A stretch of 64,000 nt of DNA from Limnephilus marmoratus. Lineage: Eukaryota; Arthropoda; Insecta; Trichoptera; Limnephilidae. Shown here one piece after another: positions 54,434-63,420 of this stretch; position 1 is the stretch's first letter; the number at the start of each line of letters is the position of its first letter. The position numbers were made by a program, and so were the translations under genes. Below the pieces are notes generated by a model, which was given only the letters and a program-made list of their open reading frames with translations, searched no databases and was not told the DNA's origin. The stretch lies in assembly GCA_917880885.1 (NCBI GenBank), contig OU862928.1, positions 38,242,962-38,306,961 on the forward strand, read 5' to 3'.

Positions 54434-54750
54434 TTTAGCCAACCACTCAGTGAAGCCTCAAAGAAAGTTAACCGAATATTTGGGGTAAAATACGCGAAGA
54501 CCCGAAAAGAAAATTCAGAGTTGGATAGTCAGAGGCAGGACAAAGGACAGTCAAGGTCGTCTGATCAAGCCTCAAGCCTGCACATGTCATTGGGGGAGGC
54601 GCAGATAGATTTGAGAAGGATCTGCAAAATTAATAATGTAACTAACGATGAAGCAGGGACGAGGTCCAGCACACCCCCATATGGGGATAGGGAAATAAAA
54701 AAAAATTGGAGAAAAATTTCCGGGCGACAGCTGTGACCACTCAGCTGAGG
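54434..54750. other. unassigned interval
   Basis: An open frame (54,425-54,736, 103 codons) is rich in K, S and D but matches nothing and starts inside the MITE. Treated as chance. Confidence 0.35.
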
Positions 54751-54751
54751 T

Positions 54752-54860
54752 GTCTATATCCGATTCGGTCATTTTAACTGTATCATACTTCGACTAAGAA
54801 CTACCAACATTATCGACATTTTTCTTAACGCATATTTTATTGGCTGCTATCTTTATGTAT
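54752..54860. repeat. repeat matching 2,495-2,600
   Basis: GATTCGGTCATTTT.AACTG, GACTAAGAACTACCA and CATATTTTATTGGCTGC match. See 2,411-2,605. Confidence 0.55.
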
Positions 54861-55114
54861 GATTGCAAGATTCAAACTCTAACTAAATGCTATCTAGATA
54901 GTGTCTGAATAATTTTTTATCCATTTTATTTTTTAATATGCGACATCTATTGACTTTTCAGCAAGTCTAGGGTGAATTTTTATTTTTGACTTTTCGAGTA
55001 ATACTTCAAATTGTAATATTCGTTTCGATTTAGTTTCGAAAATATTGTCTTCATTTAATTAAATGTTACAATTTGAGGTTTTACTCATAGAGTTTAAAAA
55101 AAATAAAGAGATAT

Positions 55115-55855
55115 CATAGACATGTGAATATTACTAGACCAGAACATAAAGGTGAGGGGGAGAAACCAACTACAGCGGGGCGCAGAGCGGGAAGATGACT
55201 TTGGTGATATGTGATTCGTCAATAACTCAATATGACAGTATATGGGCATCTCGCATTATAATATCACCATTTAGTTCTTAAAAGTAAACTCTGCTTTTGA
55301 ATGAATAGACCTTTTTACATGGAAGCGCGTCTTGCTCACCGCGTAATAAATAAATTTGCGAATTCCAAATACGGTAAAGTAAAGTTCTCCTATTTTCATA
55401 GTTCAATATTTTGTTGCCGTATTTAGTTAAGACACTTTTACAAATGTTTCATAATTTACTTATCCCACTAAACAGCGACGAGCACACGCCATGTATCTCG
55501 AGTGATAATAGTGTGTGTTACAAAAACGACCATATTATGTGATCTGAATAAGCTTAAAATAAAGTAAAAAAATGCTTGCATATGGAATGTAATACGACAA
55601 TTGGGTTTATTCTCTTTTTCACTTCTATTTTTACACGTTTTCAAAACAAAAGCCACTATTTTTTGCCGTGTTATTTCGTAAAATACACCGATGAGTGCTC
55701 GACGCTGGCACGCTGAATAATGATGACGTCACATTTTTTATATTCATGCGAAGCCATACTCGATCCTAGCCGGTTCCAATGAAACCGATATGGGGAGGGG
55801 GAAATAATACGCTTTTATCGCTTAGGGCAGGTCTAGTAATATTCATATGTCTATG
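55115..55855. mobile_element. hAT-like non-autonomous element H, copy 2
   Basis: Ends CATAGACATGTGAATATTAC and, inward from the right, CATAGACATATGAATATTAC, about 26 bp with one mismatch. AGAGATAT is repeated exactly at 55,107-55,114 and 55,856-55,863. The 8-bp duplication indicates hAT. The interior has no transposase. It is 170 bp longer than copy 1, partly through TGTATCTCGAGTGATAATAG and the sequence after it. Confidence 0.85.
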
Positions 55856-55863
55856 AGAGATAT

Positions 55864-56340
55864 AAATTCTTTGTCTAAATACCGCACCAGAGTTAATAAT
55901 GTTCGGAGCGAGTGGAACTACGGTAGCTATTATCGGTGATCTTTAACATTTAAAAATGTTTGAATAATTAAAATATTAATTTTATTGTTTGCAAGTAATG
56001 AATACGAATCCGGAACAAAACGTTAGCCAAGATGTTCATTATAAGACACTTGGAGATATAAATTACACATTAAAATGTGTATATCTGGAGACTAGCAGTT
56101 CTGTGAATATTTTACTTCGAGTAATGTTAAATTCTCCGACTTGACAGCTTGACTTGACAGCTCTCAGCAGTCCCAACGCTCTTGCGCTCTGGCGGAATAA
56201 AAGGGTACTATCAAACACGGCTACCACCTTGACAGGAATACACAAACAAATTTGCAGACAGATGAAATGCAAAGTGAAAGATTCAGAACACGGCCAAAAA
56301 TATATTTATATTACGGTAGCAGAGTTGTCCAGATTTGAGG
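55864..56340. other. unassigned interval
   Basis: No feature recognised. Confidence 0.35.
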
Positions 56341-56344
56341 ATTG

Positions 56345-56590
56345 TCCGGATCTTGACGGCGGATGCCTATGCCCACCAACTCCATGACAGGTCGGATCGG
56401 GATAGCCCTTTTGACCTCTTCAGTCTTCAGAAAGACTCTCTCGGAACATCGTCTTGCACCGCAGTGGGAGGGATAGTTTCATACGTCCGTCACTCCTTGA
56501 CACACTGACCCTAAGATTCCTACCCACCCTTCATACATTTTTCCTTCCCAGAACACAAAAAGACAATGTGTGGAGCCAATATTTTTTTTG
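56345..56590 (+). mobile_element. SINE-C, long form, truncated and decayed
   Basis: GATCTTGACGGCGGATGCC, CGGATCGGGATAGCCCTTTT, GCACCGCAGTGGGAGGGAT and CGTCACTCCTTGACACACTG match the long copies. Head and hairpin are missing. Confidence 0.6.
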
Positions 56591-56599
56591 GGATTTGCA

Positions 56600-57828
56600 A
56601 CTTCGATAGGCCACTTGCATGGATTTCATAACGACTTGGAAAAAATCATGTGGATAGATCTTTTTACTAAGATTAAGAAAATGGTAGAAAAATTGTTTAG
56701 AAATATACAATTTTTTTATTTTTAAATAAATAAATCCATTATTTGGGGTCGTGACGTCACTACACGAAAATGTCCCGTCTCCGAAAATGTTCCTTTTATT
56801 TTTTTAAAATTCCACACTGATTTATTTTTTTATATGGCATCACTTTGATTTCAGGCGAATTTTTGAATTCGTTCACTAGATTTATTGTTTGTTCTCTGCG
56901 AACTTATCATTTGGTTTCACTTTTTGACAGATGCTCTGAAGAGAACCCCGTACTTTTAATGATCTACGGGGTTCTCTTCAGAACGTGCAGATGATGTCGG
57001 TACGTGTTTTAGAGGTATAATGATTATGGTGCTGATTTTAACAAAATTAAATTTTATAATATTCTTATTATTATTATAATTTACAAGTTTAAGTATATTA
57101 CATTGAATTTAGTAATATAGACACTGTTCATTATAATGATTTATGATCAATAAGATGGATCAAGGAAAAATAATATTTATGAGATGTAATATTTTTGGTA
57201 TGCCTCGTTATTCTCCTGTGCCATTCGTGTGGAAAACGTTATTTTTTTTAAATGATTTTCGGCTATGTAATTATCGTTTTTTCACACCTATAAAATTATG
57301 TCCCGTCTTTCCGGTTTATAAAAAATGGTCTGATTTTTCGGATTGAAATTTTCAAAAAATCCCCAGGGTTTCAAAAATACGATTAAAAAAAAAATAAAAA
57401 TGCAGAACGTCTAAGAATATTTGCCTAAACCGGAAAAAAAATTAAAAAAAATTGATGCAAGTGGCCTATTGAACCTTAAATTGTGTAATAATTTTACAAG
57501 AATTTGGTCTTTAATATGGAGGGTCGGCACGGCTAAATGATTCATGTGACTCGCGTGACGTGCTTTGCCAATTTGGGAGTGATCTCACGCACGCAATGCC
57601 AATTGAATCCGCGTGCTGTATAAACTACACATCGTTGTACCAATCCGCACTTAGAAAAAGAACTGGCCATTATCATTCCATGGGGTCGAATGGACAGCCA
57701 TCGTTGGAATGGAATACGATAGATTTAGAGACTGGACAGTATAAGCGCTACACAATCCCAGAATCGCCCTACAAAAGACAACCAACCGGAATAGAAACGC
57801 ATAGCCAATGTTGATACTACACAGTACC
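56600..57828. other. unassigned interval with one hairpin
   Basis: At 56,937-56,983, CTGAAGAGAACCCCGTA and TACGGGGTTCTCTTCAG are perfect inverted copies around a 12-bp loop. No gene recognised. Frames at 57,143 and 57,560 show no known domain. Confidence 0.4.
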
Positions 57829-57831
57829 TTA

Positions 57832-57991
57832 GGGAACGTACCCATACTACGTGACACTTTTGGGGGGGGGGGTCTTCAAAAGGTCACGCTCCATACAAAT
57901 GAGCGGCGGGTTCCTTAGGATTTTGGTCACCGGGGGGGGGGGGGGGGTTAAAAATTGCAAAAAGTTGGTCACGTAGTTTGGGTACGTTCCC
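57832..57991. mobile_element. 160-bp MITE with TTA target duplication
   Basis: GGGAACGTACCCATACTACG at the left and, inward, GGGAACGTACCCAAACTACG at the right. TTA flanks both sides (57,829-57,831 and 57,992-57,994). A 3-bp TTA and GGG ends fit PIF/Harbinger. The interior contains two long G-runs. Confidence 0.8.
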
Positions 57992-58049
57992 TTACCTTAA
58001 ACTATGTCAATACATATATAATTAATCTACCTAGCTCCTAAAATCTTTC

Positions 58050-58082
58050 GCCTGATGAAGCTTAAAACCGGTACTTGGCCGC
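58050..58082 (+). ncRNA. hammerhead-like motif, degenerate
   Basis: CTGATGA is followed by AGCTTAAAACCGGTA. The GAAA core has become AAAA and stem II is reduced. Probably inactive. Confidence 0.3.
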
Positions 58083-58428
58083 TCGTGCACCGGTGGGATC
58101 TAATTTTTTCAAAATCTAAAATTTTTGTATGCGATTTTGATCCTTATGTATAAAGAAATTGTATCAAGAACAAGGTCAGAATCGCTTGCGCCAATAGTAC
58201 TCCTGATACCACCAAAAGTTTCATTCACCTGGTAACACCAGAATATTTTAAAATTAATTATCTGTGGAATAAGAAAGTCACATTTTACCGCGAATTCAAC
58301 TGTCAAATTCAGTCGATGGTCGGTCACAAAAACTTCAATAAACCTGTCAATTCATCAAATAAACACAAGTAATATTTTCGTTATTTGTTTTTGGGGTGTT
58401 ATGCCGTGTTGCGCTACCTCCTTCTTTA

Positions 58429-58470
58429 GCCAACGTTTCGGACATCGTTGCAGTGTCCATCATCAGGGCA
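58429..58470 (-). ncRNA. hammerhead-like ribozyme motif
   Basis: Minus strand: CTGATGA (58,466-58,460), stem II GGAC/GTCC, GAAA (58,439-58,436), CGTTGGC. Confidence 0.5.
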
Positions 58471-58496
58471 GAATTACACATCTACCGGATCTGCCC

Positions 58497-58540
58497 TGCC
58501 CTGATGATGGACACTGCAACGATGTCCGAAACGTTGGCTA
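58497..58540 (+). ncRNA. hammerhead-like ribozyme motif
   Basis: CTGATGA (58,501-58,507), stem II GGAC/GTCC, GAAA (58,528-58,531), CGTTGGC. Inverted partner of the preceding motif. Confidence 0.5.
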
Positions 58541-58700
58541 AAGAAGGAGGTAGCGCAACACGGCATAACACCCCAAAAACAAATAACGAAAATATTACTT
58601 ACTGAAAATATACATCGACTGAATTTGACAGTTGAATTCGCGGTAAAATGTGACTTTCTTATTCCACACATAACACCCCAAAAACAAATAACGAAAATGC

Positions 58701-59361
58701 TTTTGGCCGTGAAAATCTTAAAACTTACAAGTAATATTGTTTTTTATCGATAGTTTATTGTTCAAATAATGTGTTTCGGTAAATAAAATAAACGATAGCT
58801 TAACCCTTCGAATAATAAGAAAATAATTTTCTGGCAAATTTTGCCTATAAAGGTTTGCGCGCAAAATTCCCGGTTCTTCCCATGCATTTTAAATGTTCCT
58901 ATTTATTGTTTTTTTTAACGCTTTTGCAAAATTAAATGCATACCTGCGAATATTCGAATTAAAGTAATTAAAATAGAATAAGCTTAAAATTTAAAATACA
59001 GACTCCTTTTCTAAATAAAATTTTTTAATAAAACTGTCACCTCACTTTTTATCACTTTCATACAATTTTATTTTAAAATTAAATGTGTGATACGTCACAA
59101 ATTGGTGAAAAATTAAACCGTCACTTTTGATCGGGTTTGTAAAATATCTGAACAACCTAGCTCATATAATTCTGAAGAGACAATGAGAAGCATTATTTAA
59201 TTCCGTTTCTAACATAAAAGAAATCACAAATATTCGCATGACAGAAAGAGAGATATCTAACTTTTAATAATGCACTGTCGCTCTGGGACAATCTGGGTCT
59301 CCTGTTATTATAACGGCATATGATGTTTTGGGACAACTTGGGTCTCCTGTGATTAGACGGG
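58701..59361. other. unassigned interval
   Basis: GGGACAAYYTGGGTCTCCTG occurs twice (59,286 and 59,331), a small tandem repeat. Otherwise nothing recognised. Confidence 0.4.
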
Positions 59362-59365
59362 TTAA

Positions 59366-59822
59366 GGCGATCCACTAGTTCACTACTGTGCCGTGGACAG
59401 TAGTTCTTCGGTGGACGCCATAGGGGTCACTTTGAATAACCGAATTCGTCGACTAGCGGCCGTATTGTAAAATATCAACGCGAAAATGCATATTTTATTT
59501 TATTTTGGGAAGATTGGGTGTAAATATCAACTTTTTTTGCGATTATTATAAAATAAACTGAATTTGCCACATTACACAATAAAACCATATCCGAAAAGGG
59601 ATTTATAAATAGGAGAGTTTGGACTTGAAAGTGTGTTTTTAGACCTTATACTTTATTTTTTTATAGGCTTATTAAAAAACTTATAAAAAAAATGACCGAT
59701 ATTTTTAAGGGCCAAGGTATGTTCTACACGCAGTATTTAATTGAAGCATCTACAATACTTCTAAGCGATCAAATTTTCAAAACAAAAACATATGATTTTG
59801 CATTATTTACTATGACTTCATC
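59366..59822 (+). mobile_element. 457-bp TTAA-flanked element, copy 2
   Basis: See 44,878-45,334. TTAA lies at 59,362-59,365 and 59,823-59,826. Only a handful of substitutions separate the copies by eye. Confidence 0.75.
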
Positions 59823-59971
59823 TTAACACAAATCGACAAAATATCACTTCAAAGTATGCTTTCCCGGATTTCGTAAGAAATGCTTCCTGGTTAGCAACAG
59901 GTAACATTAAAACCGAAACTCAACTGCATAAGTACCTACAGCACTCAAATAACACTAATAATCAAATAACT

Positions 59972-60119
59972 TTCTAGAACAGTACAGAACATTCGAGAGA
60001 ATTTCACAACATTCCAGAACATCCAGAAACATTCGGGGATGTTGTGGAACATCCCCGAACATCCCATATTATTGTGAAATATTCCAGAACACTCTCGAAT
60101 GTCGTGGAATGTTCTGGAA
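59972..60119. promoter_or_regulatory. heat-shock-element array
   Basis: Phased pairs occur at 59,972, 59,987, 60,012 and 60,082, and a triplet GAA, TTC, GAA at 60,107-60,119. More diffuse than in copies 1-3. Confidence 0.5.
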
Positions 60120-60215
60120 CATTGTGGAACATATGGGTGGGGCTACTCATTGGTAGGGGTATACAAAGTAAGATCTGTCGTGGGTTCGAACGTCAGTTCA
60201 ATACATCAACTCCCT

Positions 60216-60641
60216 GTCGATGATGTCGTTTCTCACCCGGCATGCCGCTTAAAGTCTCGAAAACCCTTCTGGACGGAAGGAGAAAGACTCCTTCGAACAC
60301 CTCTCACCCCAGAAGATAGGTGGAAGCTTGAGTGGCAATCAGCCAACGTCAAAAACGCCGATCTCGTGCAAGACCCCACTGAGAGACAGCCTGGGTTCTC
60401 ATTGCCTAGCAAACTCTGGACTGCCATCAATAGGATAAGGTGCTCCCATAGCCGTTGTGCTCACATGATGCATAGATGGGGCCTTAAAGAGTCGGCGACG
60501 TGTGAATGCGGTGCGGTGCAGACCACCGAACATGTGGTCAACGAATGCCCGCTCCATTCATTCCCCGGCGGGATTTATGAGGTCCACAGGGCAACGCCTG
60601 AGGCCCTAGACTGGCTCGCAGACCTAGATGTCCCCCTCTGA
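60216..60641 (+). pseudogene. retrotransposon protein C-terminal end with Cys/His motif
   Basis: The frame is open from the insertion point: SRKPFWTEGERLLRTPLTPE, PGFSLPSKLWTAINRIRC, HMMHRWGLKESATCECGAVQ, TTEHVVNECPLHSFPGG, ending LADLDVPL. W..(L/I)NR(I/F)R......C...(M/L)..WG...S..C.CG..QT..H(V/I)...CPL..F.GG is the conserved end of a non-LTR family widespread in arthropods. C-x-C with H and C may bind zinc. The natural stop is present; everything upstream is lost by 5' truncation. The first codons upstream of 60,216 belong to the Helitron-like repeat. Confidence 0.85.
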
Positions 60642-60666
60642 CCCCCCACCATACGAAAGAAGAAGA
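60216..60666 (+). mobile_element. 5'-truncated non-LTR retrotransposon with 11-bp target duplication
   Basis: ATCAACTCCCT is repeated exactly on both sides (60,205-60,215 and 60,667-60,677). The uninterrupted site is visible in the copies at 8.1 and 28.1 kb. The 3' untranslated region is only 25 bp and ends in a GAA-rich tail, both typical of RTE-like elements. Confidence 0.85.
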
Positions 60667-60702
60667 ATCAACTCCCTAAGCGAAACCGGATACCCCAGCT
60701 AG

Positions 60703-61060
60703 TTATTATAATATTTGATTATTTTAAAAATTGAAAATGATCAACCTAGAATCAAGAATACAGACTATCCCGTAATTTTTCACGGGTACATAATAATGGG
60801 GTGTCTCGTAGTTTTGGTGCGGCCAATAATCCAGTATGTGGCGCATGTGTCGCCGGGCCTCGTCCCGCTAATTGGTAAATTGGCTTAGATTGTATCAGTC
60901 CTACCAAGTAGGTACCGAGAGACCTTCCAAGTGTCTTGGTCGCCTTCATTGTTCCAGCGAACGAACGTCATACCTTGTCACACAAAGTCGCCGGTCGCTA
61001 TGGGCGTGTGATTAGACCAGAGAATCCCAACCTCTTATACATATTTATTGAAGTGAAAAC
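60703..61060. other. unassigned interval
   Basis: No feature recognised. Confidence 0.35.
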
Positions 61061-61064
61061 TTCT

Positions 61065-61255
61065 TTAGCACTGTTGTGATTGACTTGAAACTCGATGAAG
61101 CGTAAAATAGGGACACTAAAACGAGACAAACACATAGGTACATCTGTAGGAGAAGATAGACTAATCGGTCTCCTCTTTGTGCGGTGCTTCGTAGCCTCCC
61201 CACTCTTGTCTACTTTTGTTTTCTGAACGTTTCACTTCTACCGCGTGTGAACTGT
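61065..61255 (+). repeat. dispersed repeat E, copy 3
   Basis: The most complete of the three: starts GTGAAAACTTCTTTAGCACT, ends CTTCTACCGCGTGTGAACTG. Confidence 0.65.
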
Positions 61256-61257
61256 GT

Positions 61258-61735
61258 AGCTGATGAGCAGACGCATCCGCCGCAAGACCCGGACAAACCC
61301 CACCCCATGAACCCGGGCACCCCGCCTATGTCACCAAACGTAGCGAACCATTTAGGATGACGACCTATGGCAGAGGTATTGGTTATCCAATAAATCATAG
61401 GTTCTCAACGTGGGCGATAACCCCCCCCCCCCCCTGGGTGCGTTTCAGACCTTCAGGGGGCGTTAGAAGACCAAGAGAAAATTGGGGGGCGTTTCAGACT
61501 CCCAGGGTGGCGGTGGGAGACTCAGAGAAACCCATCCCATATATCCCATTACGCCCACTCCGTTGTGGTAAATATACAATCGTGACGACAATTGCTGTTT
61601 CAGATTTTCACTATCACGAGTTGAGGGGCGCTAGAAAAAAAAATTCTCAAAGTGGGCGGTGGGCAAAAAAAGATTGAGAATCTATGCAATAAATGGTTCC
61701 CGGGGCGGCGGTACCCATACCCGCCTCCCAAATTG
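61258..61735 (-). mobile_element. SINE-C, long form, split by a hAT element
   Basis: CCCCACCCCATGAACCCGGG, CACCAAACGTAGCGAACCAT and GGTTATCCAATAAAT precede the insertion. GGTTCCCGGGGCGGCGGTAC and CCCGCCTCCCAAATT follow it. Confidence 0.75.
61396..61686. mobile_element. 291-bp hAT element inside SINE-C, 8-bp target duplication
   Basis: Ends CATAGGTTCTCAACGTGG and, inward, CATAGATTCTCAATC. CAATAAAT is repeated exactly at 61,388-61,395 and 61,687-61,694. CAATAAA is also the uninterrupted SINE-C sequence at 52,160 and 34,834. Contains GGGGGCGTTAGAAGACC and a run of C. Same family as the outer element at 38,520-39,599. Confidence 0.9.
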
Positions 61736-61739
61736 TAAA

Positions 61740-62334
61740 TCCTTTCTGGAACACATAATATATTTCATTGTCCTGTCTTAGGCCTAGGAGTTAAATGGTC
61801 AAATAGTGTAAACTCGTCACGTAAATTTTCTTTAAAATAAATTGCTTTACATCCCACTTTTTGGGTTTTTTCTGCAGCAATCGCAGCATAACAATATCAA
61901 GCAAAATTCATAAACACCTACGCTACATTTTGAATTAAATCACTACTTTATTAGGGTGTCGAACCCGGAACAGCGTAAACAGATTGCGAGCGCTCCGCTC
62001 TGCTTCTAGGAAGTCTCGGGGAAATCCAATGTAATTCTTGATAAATAACAATAACTTAAGAAATCGGTTGACTCATACCCACGGTATAAAGCAGGTAGAT
62101 AATAAATACCTGGAAAACCTGCAGATTTTTGTCATTTGATCAGCTGGCAGTAAGACCGTTTTGATCAGTTTTTTAACAAAAATTTAGAAATTCGACAGTC
62201 TAAAACGACTTAGCAATAAATATAATTATTATAATTGATTAAAATCCTTGTAGACCACCCCTCTCCCCCTCCTCAATATGTTGTGTATATAAACCGTAGA
62301 CTAATATTTTAAGTGAAATGTCACAAAACTGCGC
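61740..62334. other. unassigned interval
   Basis: No feature recognised. Confidence 0.35.
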
Positions 62335-62336
62335 TA

Positions 62337-62733
62337 TACAGGGTGTCCAGGGGTAAAGTGCATTAACTTCGGGAGGTGATTCTACATGATGGTAGGAGTA
62401 AAAAAGATTAACAACTTTTTCCGAAATTCCAACATTTTTTTCCCCATACAAAAAGAAGTACTTACTAAAAATCCTTAGTGTGAGGTACGATGTTACTTGC
62501 TGAGAGCCTGCCGGCACGATTGTGGCAATAATACTTGGTCGTGTTTGGCCCGTATCGTAACAGCGGGAAATAATAATGCCGCACGCACACGCCGGTCTAA
62601 TTTTTTTTCTTTTTACCACAAAACTACCCCTAAAAGTTGGAATTTCGAAAAAAAGTTATTTATCTTTTTTACTTATAATATCGTGTAGAATCGCCTCCCG
62701 AAGTTAATGCACTTTACCCCCGGACACCCTGTA
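62337..62733. mobile_element. MITE with TACAGGGTGTCCGG-type ends, copy 2
   Basis: Nearly identical to 23,134-23,528. TA flanks at 62,335 and 62,734. The left end has GTCCAGGGG where copy 1 has GTCCGGGGG. Confidence 0.8.
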
Positions 62734-62768
62734 TAAATATAATGTTATTATTATTACTAAGAATTATT

Positions 62769-63330
62769 TGGGTAAATGTTTCCCTATCGAGTCCACGCTC
62801 AAAACACACTTTAAAAAATTAAAACAAATTGTACTAGGTAGATTACAGTTAGTAATAAGTAATTCAGTAACCGGAATTGAAAAATATTGCATTTTAATGA
62901 TTATTTTATTATCTTTAAAAACGCGAAATGTCATTTCTCAAGGAACGCCATGTTGTTAATTACGACGGCAAACGTCTCGCGTGATTTTTCGTGTTTATGA
63001 AACCGAACAAAATAATGATTCATAAATCATAAAAATCTATGCATTATTTATCATTTCCGAAGATTGCAATTCGTACTTATTATTGTCTAACTGACAGAAA
63101 GTGATTTTTTCTTTTAAAAATGCGTATTTCATCGTCGTAATTAACATGGCGGTCCTTGAAAAATTACATTTCGCATTTTTTAAATTAAAAAAAAATTAAA
63201 ACGCAATATTTTTCAATTTCGGTCACTGAATTACTTATTACTAACCATTATCTACCTAGTACAATTGGTTTTAATTTTTTTAAAGTGTGTTTTGAGCGTG
63301 GACTCGATAGGGAAATATTTACCATTTTTT
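62769..63330. repeat. inverted repeat with arms of about 200 bp
   Basis: Left arm (62,769-62,970) and right arm (63,130-63,328) mirror each other: CCCTATCGAGTCCACGCTCA, AAACACACTTTAAAAAATTA, GTTAGTAATAAGTAATTCAG and CGCCATGTTGTTAATTACGA. The hammerhead-like motif at 63,339 follows the right arm, so a Penelope-type origin is possible. Confidence 0.75.
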
Positions 63331-63378
63331 GTACCAGTCTGAAGATGGCTCTAACGAGCTGAAACCGGTTACGGTAAA
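63330..63378 (+). ncRNA. hammerhead-like ribozyme motif
   Basis: CTGAAGA (63,339-63,345), stem II GCTC/GAGC with loop TAAC, GAAA, CCGGTT. TACC upstream can pair with GGTA downstream. A stem III of AC/GT around CG is possible. Confidence 0.5.
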
Positions 63379-63420
63379 ATAATATTAAACGGAATAAAGT
63401 TATATATTCGTTTTATTATA

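Larger units (their letters stand above)
58260..58700. mobile_element. Penelope-like terminal repeats in a large palindrome
   Basis: Inner arms of about 104 bp (58,366-58,470 and 58,495-58,600) are near-perfect inverted copies that include AACACCCCAAAAACAAATAA and TAGCGCAACACGGCATAAC. Outer arms (58,260-58,325 and 58,609-58,664) continue the palindrome with GTGACTTTCTTATTCCACA. Each inner arm carries a hammerhead-like motif. Confidence 0.7.
59970..60702 (+). mobile_element. HSE-rich Helitron-like repeat, copy 4, interrupted
   Basis: The left part (59,970-60,215) has the GAA/TTC-rich region and the CGAACGTCAGTTCAAT block. The right end (60,667-60,702) finishes GATACCCCAGCTAG before T. The 5' third is missing. 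A 451-bp retrotransposon insertion separates the two parts. Confidence 0.7.

Noticed and set aside
54425..54736. 103-codon plus-strand frame
   Set aside because: Its start lies in a MITE terminal repeat and no similarity is recognisable.
57560..57814. 84-codon frame with Cys residues
   Set aside because: No domain recognised and no support from composition or neighbours.
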